Shown in pieces: positions 1 through 8,874 of a stretch of DNA of 64,000 bases. Position 1 is the first letter of the stretch. The number at the start of each line of letters is the position of its first letter. Location of the stretch: contig CAYUVH010000017.1 in NCBI GenBank assembly GCA_964448135.1, positions 1 through 64,000 on the forward strand, in the 5' to 3' direction. Made by a program: the position numbers and the translations under genes. A model generated the notes under the pieces. It made no database searches and was not told the origin of the DNA. It was given only the letters and a program-made list of their open reading frames with translations. The stretch is from CAYUVH01 sp964448135. Its GTDB lineage: Bacteria > Verrucomicrobiota > Verrucomicrobiia > Limisphaerales > UBA8199.

Positions 1-198
1 GCCAGCGCTTCTGGGTCATCCCTCAAACCAAAGCTCTCTCCAAATGGCCCACTGTGCTCGGGACCTTCTCCCTCAAAACCACATTATCATTTTGATCCGA
101 CATCTATTCTCATTTTGAACTATCGCCCACACGCCAACTCCCGGTTCTTGACTCGGAGGCGGGGAAATGGTACAAGTTTTAGCGTCCCTTGGACCACT
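1..198. other. Left edge and leader of the first prepilin gene
   Basis: No complete gene lies here. One plus-strand frame is open from the edge to a TGA at 93-95 and could be the last 30 residues of an upstream gene, but it is too short to judge. The prepilin frame is also open to the left edge, with an ATG at 115, but the residues before 199 look like ordinary leader DNA. Confidence 0.3.
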
Positions 199-1038
199 AT
201 GTCTGAACGTCACTTCGTTATTCAGGGGCGCCGGCTGCAACGTGCATGCGGCAATGGCGCCTTCACCCTTATCGAACTTCTCGTCGTCATCGCCATCATC
301 GCGATTTTGGCGGCGATGCTTTTGCCGGCGCTTTCCAAAGCCAAGGAAAAGGCCAACACGGTTCGGTGCGTCTCCAATCTCAAGCAGATGCAGACCGCCT
401 GGACGATGTATGCCTTGGATCACAATGATTTCATGGTGCCTAATGCTTCGGCAAGTTCGCCCGCTGGGTGGTGCTGGGTGGAGCCGGCGTTTCTGGGCTG
501 GGCTTCCCAAGGCGCAAACATTGATATCTCCCTGCTGGTGAATGGATTGCTTTCTCCCTATCTGGCCAATGGCGTAAAGGTGTACAAATGCCCCTCCGAT
601 ACGGTGCCGTCGCAAAACGGGCAGCGAGTCCGCAGTTATTCCATGAACGGACAAATGGGTGCGGAACCTTTGCCGGGTGTATACACGCCCCCGAGTTACG
701 CGCAAGGCACGTGGCGGACCTACCAGAAGATGTCAGATTTGAGCAAACCCAAACCGACCGACGCCGTTATTTTCTTGGACGAACATGCCGGCACCATTAA
801 TGACGGCTGGATCCAATTCAGCGGCGATCTAATGTCTTGGCCTGATCGTCCTGGGACACGGCACAGCCGCGGCTGTGTTTTTGGATATGCCGATGGTCAC
901 TCCGAGTTGCACAAATGGATCGGAGGCGAAACTTTTCAGCCGGAGATCCAGGGTCAAAGCCCGCCCACGGGCGTCACCAGTGCGGGTGGACAGAGGGATT
1001 TTGCCTGGTGGCAGGAGCACATGAGCGCCAAGCCGTGA
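199..1038 (+). CDS. Prepilin-type N-terminal cleavage/methylation protein with H-x9-DG tail
   Basis: A 279-residue pseudopilin-like protein. After a short basic leader comes the prepilin cleavage motif GAFTLIELLVV at about residue 20, a hydrophobic helix (IIAILAAMLLPALS) and then the KAKEKANTVRCVSNLKQ start of the soluble domain. Near the C-terminus a His is followed after nine residues by Asp-Gly (HSRGCVFGYADG). This is the H-x9-DG signature of a prepilin-like family abundant in Verrucomicrobia, Planctomycetes and Lentisphaerae. Such proteins are expected to be processed by a prepilin peptidase and held in the inner membrane or a pseudopilus; individual roles are unknown. An upstream in-frame ATG at 115 exists, but the ATG at 199 leaves a leader of normal length. 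The U32 gene converges on it, with 9 bp between the stops. Confidence 0.85.
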   Translation: MSERHFVIQGRRLQRACGNGAFTLIELLVVIAIIAILAAMLLPALSKAKEKANTVRCVSNLKQMQTAWTMYALDHNDFMVPNASASSPAGWCWVEPAFLGWASQGANIDISLLVNGLLSPYLANGVKVYKCPSDTVPSQNGQRVRSYSMNGQMGAEPLPGVYTPPSYAQGTWRTYQKMSDLSKPKPTDAVIFLDEHAGTINDGWIQFSGDLMSWPDRPGTRHSRGCVFGYADGHSELHKWIGGETFQPEIQGQSPPTGVTSAGGQRDFAWWQEHMSAKP

Positions 1039-1047
1039 GGCCGGGCG

Positions 1048-3681
1048 CTACCGGTTGATCTGCCCCCGGGTGACTCCGAGTTGGTTCACCAACTTCAGCT
1101 CGCGCCACAATTGCGCCCCGGTGATTTCTCCCCGTAATAGTTGCCGGTAGCGGCCAAGAGTTTCCGTCACTTCGTCCGGCGTTTCGCCGAGGAATTCTAT
1201 CCGGAAATTTCGCGCGCCCAAGGCCTGCATGCGCTCGAAATGTTCGGCGCCGGTTTGCGCGCGGGAATTGAACACAGTGTTCCGGCAGCCGGCGTCGGCT
1301 TTGAGGGGATGCGCGGCGCCGACGCGGTCGCGGAGTTTTACCTCGTGATGATCGCAGGGCCGGCCGCAATTCGTGTAGTCCGTGCCCTCCGAAAGGAAGG
1401 CGCAAAAAACGCAATGCTCCATGTGAAACATCGGTATGTGCTGGTGCAACGTGATCTCAAACCACTCCGCCGGTGACGCCTGCAGCAGCGCTTCCAGTTG
1501 CGTGAAGTTCAGATCGTAGGAGGCCGTGATGCGTTCGAGAGAGAATCTGTTTTTGAAATACTCCGCGGTCAATCGGTTCGCGATGTTCAGCGAATAATCG
1601 CCCACGCACCGCTCGCCCGCGAAATAGCGCAGGTGATCGTAATTCCGAACCAGATACCCGTCGGCGTTGCTGCTGCGCACCTGCTTGAGAATCCACTCCT
1701 CGCCGGTTTTGAAAATGCGCGGCGGAGCGACAAAGATCGCCGACCGGTGCGCCGCCTTGCGCGCCACCTCAACCGCTTCTCGATACTTCTTCGGATCCTC
1801 AAACTCGCAATAGAGCATTTCCAGTCCCGCCGCCAAGGCAGCCTCAAGCTGCGCCAGACTTCGGACGAGCACGGTCAGTTCGGCATGGAGTCCCGGTTTT
1901 AGCCGGCTCGGCGTACGGGAGTCGGACAATATCTCTCCCTCTCCCTGGGGGAGAGGGCCGGGGTGAGGGCGGACCTCCCCTTCATCCATTTGCCGAATCG
2001 TCCACCGCTGCGGTTCACTCCGACGCTCATCGAGCCTCGCCACTACCTCCCGCCGCAACCGGTTCAACTCACTCACCGGCAAAACCACTTCCCCAACCAA
2101 ATGACTCTCCAGCCCGCCCAATTTGAACGGCGTCCCGCCCAGCCGCCCCAACTGTTCCTCCAGCTTTTCCTTCGTCAACGGTTGGCGCTCCGCCGCCACC
2201 AACGGCATCGCGCTCTCCAACTCAACCCCATTGCCCATTTCGTCCCGGGCCATTAGGCGCAACGGCTTGCCCACCGTTCCGTGGACCTCCACAAAAATCG
2301 CCCGGTGATACTTCGGCACGTCGCCGGCGAACGTGTTTCGCAACTGCTTGTCCAGCGCGGGATCGCTCGTCTTCCAAAGCTTGTCGCCGACGTGGATGCG
2401 CGAAAAATTTATATCGTCCCGCCCAAACCGGATCAACGTCCCCGCCTTCGCCAGCGGTTTACCGCGCGAGGGAGCCAGCGGCGAGACTTCGTAAACCCGT
2501 CCGCCTTCCTCATCCTCGGCCGGTTTGCCCGCATCGAACACCACGCCATCGCCCGGCTTCAACGGCCCGGCCAGCGGCACAACTACACCGTCGCGCCGCA
2601 CCTCGGAAACTTCGCCGAGAAAAACTCCGCGCTTCTTGCCAAACCGCGCGTGCACCAATTGCTGGTTGTTGATGCCGCGCAGCCAGCCCGTGTAAAGCCC
2701 GCGCGAAAAGGCCATCTCCATCCCGTACCGTGACCCCGGCGCGTTCGAAGCATCTCCCTCTCCTGGGGGAGAGGGCCGGGGTGAGGGCGAACCTTTTTCA
2801 AACTCCTGCGCTCGCATCCGATCCAAAGCCCCCCGATAAACCCGCGTGATGTTCGCCACGTACTCCGGCGACTTCAATCGCCCCTCAATCTTCAGCGACG
2901 ACACCCCCGCGCGCACCAAATCTGGCAGCGCCTCGAGCCCCGCCAAATCCTGCGGACTCAGCAGATACTTCCTGTCGCCCAGCGGCACCAGCGCGCCATC
3001 GGAAATCAGCTCGTACGGCAGCCGGCACGCCTGCGCGCATTCGCCGCGATTCGCCGAGCGCCCACCGAGCGCCTCGCTCGTGAGGCATTGCCCCGAATAC
3101 GCCACGCACAACGCCCCGTGCACAAACACCTCCAGCGGCAACGCCGTCGCCGCGTGAATCTGCCCGATCTCCTTCAGCGAACACTCCCGCGCCAGCACTA
3201 CGCGATTCGCGCCGAGTTCCCTCGCGAACTCCAGCCCCGCCGCGCTCGTCACCGTCATCTGCGTCGAAACATGGATCGGAAAATCCGGCGAGATCTGCCG
3301 GATCAGCCGGCAGATGCCCACATCCTGCACGATCGCCGCATCCACCCCCGCTGCGATCACCGCGCGCAGATAATGTTCTGCATCGGCCATTTCATTTTCG
3401 AAGACGAGGATGTTGAACGTGACAAAGCCCTTCACACCGCGGCGATGCAGAAACTTCATCAGCTCCGGCAGGTCCGCCTCGGTGAAATTATGCGCGCGCA
3501 TCCGGGCGTTGAATTTTTCGAGGCCGAAATAGATCGCGTCCGCGCCATTCTCCACTGCGGCCCGCGCGCATTCCCAGTCGCCCGCCGGCGCGAGCAGCTC
3601 GGGCAGTCGCGTCGTCGGATCACCCGCCAGCGCTGGGCCGGAGGTGGCGATCGAACTGGCGCTGTTGGCGTGCACGTGCAT
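1048..3681 (-). CDS. Peptidase U32 family protein, two-part (RlhA/TrhP-like)
   Basis: About 877 residues. The N-terminal half has the U32 core starting at LPELLAPAGDW (about residue 26) and a four-cysteine set (GALCVAYSGQC followed by GECAQAC, about residues 187-220), the pattern in family members thought to bind an Fe-S cluster. Family members characterised in E. coli (RlhA, TrhP) hydroxylate rRNA or tRNA bases, while others are collagenase-like; the substrate here is not known. A second cysteine group (CVFCAF and NCGRPC, about residues 750-775) lies in the C-terminal part. Two short palindromic repeats are inserted in frame at about residues 297 and 570. The longest frame begins at a TTG at 3714; I prefer the ATG at 3681 because the conserved region begins soon after it. 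No convincing ribosome site is visible for either. Confidence 0.85.
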   Translation of the reverse strand: MHVHANSASSIATSGPALAGDPTTRLPELLAPAGDWECARAAVENGADAIYFGLEKFNARMRAHNFTEADLPELMKFLHRRGVKGFVTFNILVFENEMADAEHYLRAVIAAGVDAAIVQDVGICRLIRQISPDFPIHVSTQMTVTSAAGLEFARELGANRVVLARECSLKEIGQIHAATALPLEVFVHGALCVAYSGQCLTSEALGGRSANRGECAQACRLPYELISDGALVPLGDRKYLLSPQDLAGLEALPDLVRAGVSSLKIEGRLKSPEYVANITRVYRGALDRMRAQEFEKGSPSPRPSPPGEGDASNAPGSRYGMEMAFSRGLYTGWLRGINNQQLVHARFGKKRGVFLGEVSEVRRDGVVVPLAGPLKPGDGVVFDAGKPAEDEEGGRVYEVSPLAPSRGKPLAKAGTLIRFGRDDINFSRIHVGDKLWKTSDPALDKQLRNTFAGDVPKYHRAIFVEVHGTVGKPLRLMARDEMGNGVELESAMPLVAAERQPLTKEKLEEQLGRLGGTPFKLGGLESHLVGEVVLPVSELNRLRREVVARLDERRSEPQRWTIRQMDEGEVRPHPGPLPQGEGEILSDSRTPSRLKPGLHAELTVLVRSLAQLEAALAAGLEMLYCEFEDPKKYREAVEVARKAAHRSAIFVAPPRIFKTGEEWILKQVRSSNADGYLVRNYDHLRYFAGERCVGDYSLNIANRLTAEYFKNRFSLERITASYDLNFTQLEALLQASPAEWFEITLHQHIPMFHMEHCVFCAFLSEGTDYTNCGRPCDHHEVKLRDRVGAAHPLKADAGCRNTVFNSRAQTGAEHFERMQALGARNFRIEFLGETPDEVTETLGRYRQLLRGEITGAQLWRELKLVNQLGVTRGQINR
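1933..1972 (-). repeat. In-gene palindromic repeat, copy 1
   Basis: A pyrimidine-rich arm (CTCCCTCTCCC) faces GGGGGAGAGGG, followed by CCGGGGTGAGGGCG. Within the U32 reading frame it is translated as PHPGPLPQGEGE. Copy 2 at 2753-2790 is nearly identical but one base shorter in the arm and is read in another frame. Peptides of this type recur as low-complexity inserts in unrelated bacterial proteins (general knowledge), so this is a dispersed DNA repeat rather than part of the fold. Confidence 0.85.
2753..2790 (-). repeat. In-gene palindromic repeat, copy 2
   Basis: Same element as 1933-1972 (CTCCCTCTCC, TGGGGGAGAGGG, CCGGGGTGAGGGCG), lacking one C in the left arm. Here the U32 frame reads it as SPSPRPSPPGEG, a different frame from copy 1, yet the host gene stays open. 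It sits between two otherwise conserved parts of the U32 domain. Confidence 0.85.
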
Positions 3682-3840
3682 GGCGCATAACCAGCATACG
3701 CGATCCACCGCCAATTAACAGGCGTTAAAGCCACCGGGCCAGGGCAAACGCATCTAAATTAGTAACGCCGGCAGGCCGTCGGCTATCCGCTGGCCCTTCC
3801 GCCGCCCGGAGACTGACTGCTTTCGGAGGGTCAAGCCCTG

Positions 3841-3967
3841 ATTTTGTAATGGTGTAAACAGTGTAACACCGGACGTAACACGGAATGACCCTCATTCCAC
3901 CCAATGTTTATGCGCCTTGTATACAGTGTATACAGTGTAACACGGATTTGGCATCTACCCCCCCCCA
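3841..3967 (+). repeat. Core-repeat element, copy A (CCAATGTTTATGCG family)
   Basis: Most of the 592 bp between the divergent U32 and HEAT genes is non-coding. This part holds short units of the GTGTAAAC, GTGTAACACC, GTAACACGG type, then the core CCAATGTTTATGCG at 3901-3914, then GTATACAGT twice and GTGTAACACGG, ending in a C-run at 3958-3966. Copies B, C and D share the core. The C-run end faces the start of the HEAT gene about 300 bp away. The rest of the gap (3968-4200) shows no gene that I accept. Confidence 0.8.
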
Positions 3968-4206
3968 CGCTCAGGGTAAACCCATCTAAACTCGCGGCGA
4001 CGGTTATCCGGCCTATTTTGATGCGTTTGCCCTGGCCACAAGGTTGGCCCTCCGTTGGGCGGCGTATCGGGTAATTCCGGAGTTGGCACGGTTAAGGCTT
4101 TATTGAGTTTCGCTGGCAGATGCGCGGGTTTGTGGAAGCCGCAAAGGCAATCTGCCGGGGGTCCGGCCGGCAACGATCCGGACAGGTGTACGAAGTGAAG
4201 ACAGTT

Positions 4207-4224
4207 TGTCCAACGGTTTGGACA
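4207..4224 (+). promoter_or_regulatory. Perfect 7-bp dyad (candidate operator)
   Basis: TGTCCAA, CGGT, TTGGACA forms an exact dyad about 50 bp upstream of the HEAT gene start. It is of operator size and is not followed by a T-run, so a protein-binding site is more likely than a terminator. No regulator is encoded nearby to support this. Confidence 0.35.
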
Positions 4225-4273
4225 GACGACCAAAAACAGACCAAACCAACCAACTCAAACCAACAATAAAACT

Positions 4274-5419
4274 ATGATCTGGTTCAACGCTCTCCGTCTC
4301 AAATCCAAAGACCCCGCCACCCGCATCAAAGCCATTCAGAATGTCCCGCCGGGCGAATTAAGCGCCCTGCCGGTCCTGCTGAAGAGCATGGAAGACGCTG
4401 ACCCGGCGGTGCGCGTCGCGGCCGCCCGCGCCCTGGGCACCATGCAGGACGAACAGGCTTTGGATCCCTTGCTATCCGCTTTGCAGGATGCTGATCAATC
4501 CGTGCGTGTCGCGGCGGCGAACGGTCTGGGCACGCTGGGCGACAATCGCGCCACCAGCCAGTTGGTTTACGCTTTGATGGATTTGAACGCGAATGTCCGC
4601 GGGGCCGCCGCCGGCGCGTTGCGCATGCTGAACTGGATGCCGCAGACGGGCGAGGAACGTGCGTTGCTGGACGTGGCGATGGGTCGCACGGCGATTGCGA
4701 GTTTTGAAGGAACGGCCGCCGTGGATCCGCTGGTGAAGGAATTGAAGCACGATACGAGTTTCAAGCGCCGCGCCGCCGCGGAAGCCTTGGAGAAAGTGAA
4801 GGACCCCAGCCGCGTGCGTCCGTTGCTCTCCGCACTGGGTGATGAGGACCCTTCGGTCCGCGTCTCCGCTGTGCATGCCCTGGCCGGCGAGGCCAGCCCG
4901 GAAGTGGTGTCGTCGCTGCTGCGGCTGTTCCATGACTGCGATGTGCACGTGCGGCTGGCCGCGGTGCAGACGATGGCGAAGCACAATGATGCGTCGCTCG
5001 CGCCTTTCTTTTTTGAAGTGTTGCACGACGGGAATTTTGAAATCCGGCTGGGTGCAATTCAATTTCTCGGCCGCATTCCCGATGCGAACGTGGCCTGCAT
5101 GCTCGTGCCCCTGCTCGGCGACGCGGACGCGGATGTGCGCCAGGCGACTGCGCAGGCGCTCGGCACGATCGGCGATGAGTCGGTGATTGAAGCGCTGGTG
5201 TTGACGCTCACCGACGAGGAGAAGACGGTGCGCCAGGCCGCGGAATACTCGCTCACACGGATCAACTCGCACTGGCCGGCTTCGGAAGCCGCGCAGCACG
5301 CCAAAGGCCGGCTCGAGGCGTCGCTGGACGACCCGCGGCCATGGGTCCGCTCGGCGATCTCACAAGTGCTCGCCCGTATCAGTTCTTGCACCGCGCCGGC
5401 AGTTGGCGTGGCGGCTTGA
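4274..5419 (+). CDS. HEAT-repeat (PBS lyase-type) protein
   Basis: 381 residues built almost wholly of about 31-residue HEAT-like units. Each carries a D-x-x-VR-x-AAA or similar turn, for example DADPAVRVAAARALG, DADQSVRVAAANGLG, DEDPSVRVSAVHALA and DADADVRQATAQALG. There is no signal peptide and no transmembrane segment, so it is probably a cytoplasmic scaffold for protein contacts. The TonB-like gene follows after 116 bp on the same strand. A dyad at 4207-4224 and repeat copy A lie upstream. Function beyond protein binding cannot be stated. Confidence 0.85.
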   Translation: MIWFNALRLKSKDPATRIKAIQNVPPGELSALPVLLKSMEDADPAVRVAAARALGTMQDEQALDPLLSALQDADQSVRVAAANGLGTLGDNRATSQLVYALMDLNANVRGAAAGALRMLNWMPQTGEERALLDVAMGRTAIASFEGTAAVDPLVKELKHDTSFKRRAAAEALEKVKDPSRVRPLLSALGDEDPSVRVSAVHALAGEASPEVVSSLLRLFHDCDVHVRLAAVQTMAKHNDASLAPFFFEVLHDGNFEIRLGAIQFLGRIPDANVACMLVPLLGDADADVRQATAQALGTIGDESVIEALVLTLTDEEKTVRQAAEYSLTRINSHWPASEAAQHAKGRLEASLDDPRPWVRSAISQVLARISSCTAPAVGVAA

Positions 5420-5535
5420 TTTCAACGACCGGTCACGGTCGGGAGCAAATAGAGCGGGTTCCAGCCCGCAGACCCGGTTTTTCCCGGTTCCTAAACAGTT
5501 GCCGCTGCCCCAGTCCTAAGCCAGATTAGGGCTGA

Positions 5536-6600
5536 ATGTCCTCGTTTGGCAGGACCGAACTCATCTGGCGCAACGAAAAGGCCGCGGCAACCCGCCTGGC
5601 CTGGGCCTTTGCCATTTCCGTGGCCCTCCACCTGCTGATCGGTCTCACCTATTACACCGGCAAGAAGCTCTCCTGGTGGGAGAACTGGCACCTGCCTGCC
5701 TGGTTGAAGCCCAAAAAAACTTACGAGGTCCTGCAGCCCAAGCCGCCGCCGCCCCCGCCTTCCGACCCGCCGCTGATCTTCGTGGATGTCAGCGACGCCC
5801 AGCAAACCGCCCAGCCGCCCAAGGACGCCAAATATTACTCGGACAAAAATTCCGTGGCGGCGAATACCGAGGCGGACAAGGACACCGGCGTGCCGAAAAT
5901 CACCGGCACCCAATCCCATGTGCCGAAAACGGAAGACGCGCCGCGTAAACAATTTACCCCGCTGAAGCCGAGCCTGCCGGCCGAACCGGCGAAGGAGGCG
6001 CTGCCCGAGCAAAAGGCAAAACCGAAAGCCGCGCCCAAATCCCTGCCCAAGGAGGAGGTGGCCATCGCGAAGCTCGAGCCCAAGGCCGATCCCAAACCCG
6101 ATCCCAAGATCGTGGCCCCTCCTGATCCCAAACCGGATGTAAAGCCGCCCCCGGACCCGGGGAAAGACGAGGAAACCCGCCCGCGCACAGTCCAGGAGGC
6201 CCGGATGCGGCTCGCGCAAAACCAGCGTCCCTCCCAGAAGATGAAGCAGGACGGCGGCGTGAAACGGCGCGTGGACATCTCCTCGCTCGACACCAAGGCG
6301 ACGCCGTTCGGCGCCTACGACGCCGCGTTGGTGGATGCCATCACACAACGCTGGTACGCCTTGCTCGACGAAAGGAATTACGCTTCAGACGGATACGGCA
6401 AAGTCGTCCTGCAATTTACGATCCATGCCGACGGCCGCATCACCGAGATGAACGTTGCCGAAAGCACCGTGGGCGAAGTGTTGTCGTTGCTGTGCAAAAA
6501 GGCCGTGATGGATCCCGCGCCGTTCGCGGAGTTTTCCAAGGAGATGAAGCGGATGATGGGCGACAGCCGAAACATTCAATTTACGTTTTACTACAATTAG
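5536..6600 (+). CDS. TonB-like energy transducer
   Basis: 354 residues with TonB architecture: one N-terminal membrane helix (about residues 21-40, with ISVALHLLIGL), a long Pro/Lys-rich periplasmic linker (KPPPPPPS, then many KPDPK and DPKP units to about residue 215) and a C-terminal domain of about 100 residues (RWYALLDERNYA, GKVVLQFTIHADGRI). TonB links the ExbB/ExbD proton channel to outer-membrane transporters; TolA-like force transfer is an alternative. The genes directly downstream are ExbB/TolQ and ExbD/TolR homologues, giving a complete transducer set. No TonB-dependent receptor is in the window, so the cargo is unknown. Confidence 0.82.
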   Translation: MSSFGRTELIWRNEKAAATRLAWAFAISVALHLLIGLTYYTGKKLSWWENWHLPAWLKPKKTYEVLQPKPPPPPPSDPPLIFVDVSDAQQTAQPPKDAKYYSDKNSVAANTEADKDTGVPKITGTQSHVPKTEDAPRKQFTPLKPSLPAEPAKEALPEQKAKPKAAPKSLPKEEVAIAKLEPKADPKPDPKIVAPPDPKPDVKPPPDPGKDEETRPRTVQEARMRLAQNQRPSQKMKQDGGVKRRVDISSLDTKATPFGAYDAALVDAITQRWYALLDERNYASDGYGKVVLQFTIHADGRITEMNVAESTVGEVLSLLCKKAVMDPAPFAEFSKEMKRMMGDSRNIQFTFYYN

Positions 6601-6669
6601 ATGCGAAATCTGCGCGACCGTCCTAATCACCTTTCCCCCGTCGCCCTGGCGCGTTAATATTTTTTTCAC

Positions 6670-7284
6670 ATGGAAAATGTTGTGCTTATACTGCTGGCCC
6701 TGACCTCGGTGGTCGGGCTGGCGTTCATCATCGAGCGTGGCATCGCTTTGCGCTGGGGCCGCGTGCTGCCATCGGAAATCGAAGCGGCAGTCCAGTCCTG
6801 TCAGAATGCCGCCGACGTGCCGATGCTCCGCCGGGTTTGCCAGCAACATCCCTCGCCCATCAGCCGGCTGCTGCTGTTGGCCGCCGAACACCTCGATTGG
6901 CCGCAATCCGCCACGGCGGACGCGCTCCAAACGCGGGCCCGCCACGAAATCACGCGCCTCGAGCGTGGTCTCGTCGTACTGGAAATCATCGTCGGTATCG
7001 CTCCATTGCTGGGACTGGTCGGAACCATCGTCGGTATGATGCGGGCGTTCGGAGGCGTGGGTGCGGCAGGCGCACAGGACACGGCCCGGCTCGCCCAGGA
7101 CATCTCCTACATCCTGCAGGCGACCTTGTTCGGCCTGCTGATCGCCATTCCCGCGCTGGTTTTTTGGAATTACTACACCAAAAAAGTGGAGACCATCGCC
7201 GTGGAAATGGAAACTTTGTGCGCGGATTTTCTGCGCCGGCAGTACCGTGAATCGGGGGTGGATAAACCTGCTGCCCAAAACTGA
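6670..7284 (+). CDS. exbB: MotA/TolQ/ExbB proton channel protein
   Basis: 204 residues. An N-terminal helix (VVLILLALTSVVGLAFII) is followed by a cytoplasmic stretch and the paired C-terminal helices of the family, including LEIIVGIAPLLGLVGTIVGM and a segment ending in LFGLLIAIPALVFWNYY. The GLVGTVxGM signature is present as GLVGTIVGM. It should form the pentameric channel that takes up protons and, with the ExbD-like partner 23 bp downstream, energises the TonB-like protein encoded 69 bp upstream. The ExbB and TolQ subfamilies cannot be separated by eye. Confidence 0.88.
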   Translation: MENVVLILLALTSVVGLAFIIERGIALRWGRVLPSEIEAAVQSCQNAADVPMLRRVCQQHPSPISRLLLLAAEHLDWPQSATADALQTRARHEITRLERGLVVLEIIVGIAPLLGLVGTIVGMMRAFGGVGAAGAQDTARLAQDISYILQATLFGLLIAIPALVFWNYYTKKVETIAVEMETLCADFLRRQYRESGVDKPAAQN

Positions 7285-7307
7285 GCCGGCTCACTCCCGT
7301 TGCCTCG

Positions 7308-7730
7308 ATGCGCTTTCTAGTTCGTAAACGACGTCAGGGCCCCACGATCATCATCGTGGCGCTGATTGATATTCTGATTGTCATGCTGATCTTTCTGATG
7401 GCCACCACGGCCTTCAAACAGCAGCCCGCGCTCAAGCTGGCACTGCCCGAATCCTCCGAGGCGAAGCGAACCGGCGCCGATGAAGCGCCGCCGCTGGTGG
7501 TCACCATCGAGCCATCCGGCACCCTTCGCTTTGGAGCGAACAACAAGCCCGTGACCGTTCAGGAATTGGCCGCCGATTTGAGCGCCGCCTCCGCCAAGGA
7601 CCCGCAGGTCAAAGTGGCGATTCGGGCGGACACCAAAGCCCCCTTTGGCGTGGTGGTGAAAGTCATGGACGCCATCAAAGCCGCCGGCATCAAATCCGTC
7701 AACGCCTTCACCCGCGAGGCGACGAAGTAA
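7308..7730 (+). CDS. exbD: ExbD/TolR biopolymer transport protein
   Basis: 140 residues: a short basic cytoplasmic start, one membrane helix carrying the essential Asp (VALIDILIVMLIFLM), and a periplasmic domain with the VTIEPSG and VKVAIRADTKAPFG segments typical of ExbD/TolR. It works with the ExbB-like channel encoded 23 bp upstream. The gene ends the TonB-ExbB-ExbD cluster; asd lies convergently, 42 bp further on. Confidence 0.9.
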   Translation: MRFLVRKRRQGPTIIIVALIDILIVMLIFLMATTAFKQQPALKLALPESSEAKRTGADEAPPLVVTIEPSGTLRFGANNKPVTVQELAADLSAASAKDPQVKVAIRADTKAPFGVVVKVMDAIKAAGIKSVNAFTREATK

Positions 7731-7772
7731 CGAGCCGGATCGCGACGGTTTGCCGTCTTCGGATACCGAGGG

Positions 7773-8777
7773 TTATTTCAACAACTCTTCCGCAATCTGC
7801 ACCGCATTCAACGCCGCGCCCTTGAGCAGTTGGTCGCCCGCCACCCAGAAGCACAGCCCGTTATCGAGCGCGCAATCCATGCGGAGACGTCCGACCGCGC
7901 AGTTGTCTTTGCCCGCTTGGAAAAGCGGCATCGGGTATTCGGCCTTGGCCGGTTCATCAATCACATCCAGCCCCGGCGCTTTGCGCAGGGCGGCCATCGC
8001 GCCTTCGATGCTCACCGGCTTCTCGAACTCCGCGCTCATCGCCACCGAATGCGCTCGATATACCGGCACGCGCACACAAGTGACACTCGCGCGGAACGAC
8101 GGGTGATGCATGATCTTGCGCCCCTCGTTCTCCATCTTCATTTCTTCCTTGGTATAGCCCGTGGGCAGAAACGAATCCACATGCGGCAACACGTTGAAAG
8201 CAATCTGGTGCGGATAGACTTCCTTCGTGACGGCCTTTTTGCCCACGATCTGGTCCACCTGGCGTTCCAGTTCGAGGATTGCCTTGGCGCCCGTGCCCGA
8301 CACGGCCTGGTAGCTGGAGGCAAACACGCGCTTCACGCCAAAAGCCTGGTGCAGCGGATACAGCGCCATCAGCGCCACCGCCGTGGTGCAATTCGGGTTC
8401 GCGATGATGCCCTTGTGCTTCTTCACGTCCGCCGCGTTGATTTCGGGAATCACCAGCGGCACGGAATCGTCCATGCGAAACGCGCTGGAATTATCCACCA
8501 CCACGCAACCGGCCTTCGCCGCCATGGGTGCGAACTCCTTCGAAGTGCCGCCGCCCGCGCTGAACAGCGCGATATCAATGCCGGCGAAGGAATCGGCCTT
8601 CAGTTCCTTCACCTCGATGTCCTCGCCGCGAAATTTCAACTTCCTGCCGACCGACCGCGACGAGGCGAGCAACGTCAATTTCCCGACCGGAAAATTGCGT
8701 TTCTCGAGCGTCTTGAGCATCTCGATGCCGACTGCTCCCGTCGCACCGACCACTGCCACATGCGGTTTTTGCTTCAT
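7773..8777 (-). CDS. asd: Aspartate-semialdehyde dehydrogenase
   Basis: 334 residues, normal family length. It catalyses the NADPH-dependent reduction of aspartyl phosphate to aspartate semialdehyde in the lysine/diaminopimelate, threonine and methionine pathway. The N-terminal Rossmann loop is GATGAVG (residues 11-17), the catalytic Cys is residue 130 in NPNCTTAV, and the dimerisation part with RVPVYRAHS is intact. It is divergent from guaA. A promoter-like pair lies just upstream of the ATG at 8814-8819 and 8790-8795, leaving almost no untranslated leader. Confidence 0.95.
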   Translation of the reverse strand: MKQKPHVAVVGATGAVGIEMLKTLEKRNFPVGKLTLLASSRSVGRKLKFRGEDIEVKELKADSFAGIDIALFSAGGGTSKEFAPMAAKAGCVVVDNSSAFRMDDSVPLVIPEINAADVKKHKGIIANPNCTTAVALMALYPLHQAFGVKRVFASSYQAVSGTGAKAILELERQVDQIVGKKAVTKEVYPHQIAFNVLPHVDSFLPTGYTKEEMKMENEGRKIMHHPSFRASVTCVRVPVYRAHSVAMSAEFEKPVSIEGAMAALRKAPGLDVIDEPAKAEYPMPLFQAGKDNCAVGRLRMDCALDNGLCFWVAGDQLLKGAALNAVQIAEELLK

Positions 8778-8789
8778 AACAAGTCGGGA

Positions 8790-8819
8790 AACCTAGCCGA
8801 AAATCGGCGGCAAAGTCAA
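8790..8819 (-). promoter_or_regulatory. Candidate asd promoter with very short leader
   Basis: On the minus strand TTGACT (8819-8814), 18 bp, TAGGTT (8795-8790). The asd ATG begins at 8777, so transcription would start only about 6 nt before it. No Shine-Dalgarno sequence lies between. Confidence 0.45.
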
Positions 8820-8874
8820 ATTTAAGGCTCGCCAAAGCCGCCGGGGAGTGGCAAAAGGTGGCGCTTCGTTACGC

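Noticed and set aside
3955..4233. 92-residue minus-strand frame after repeat copy A
   Set aside because: Starts inside a C-run of the repeat, Pro-rich, with no motif or ribosome site; treated as non-coding.
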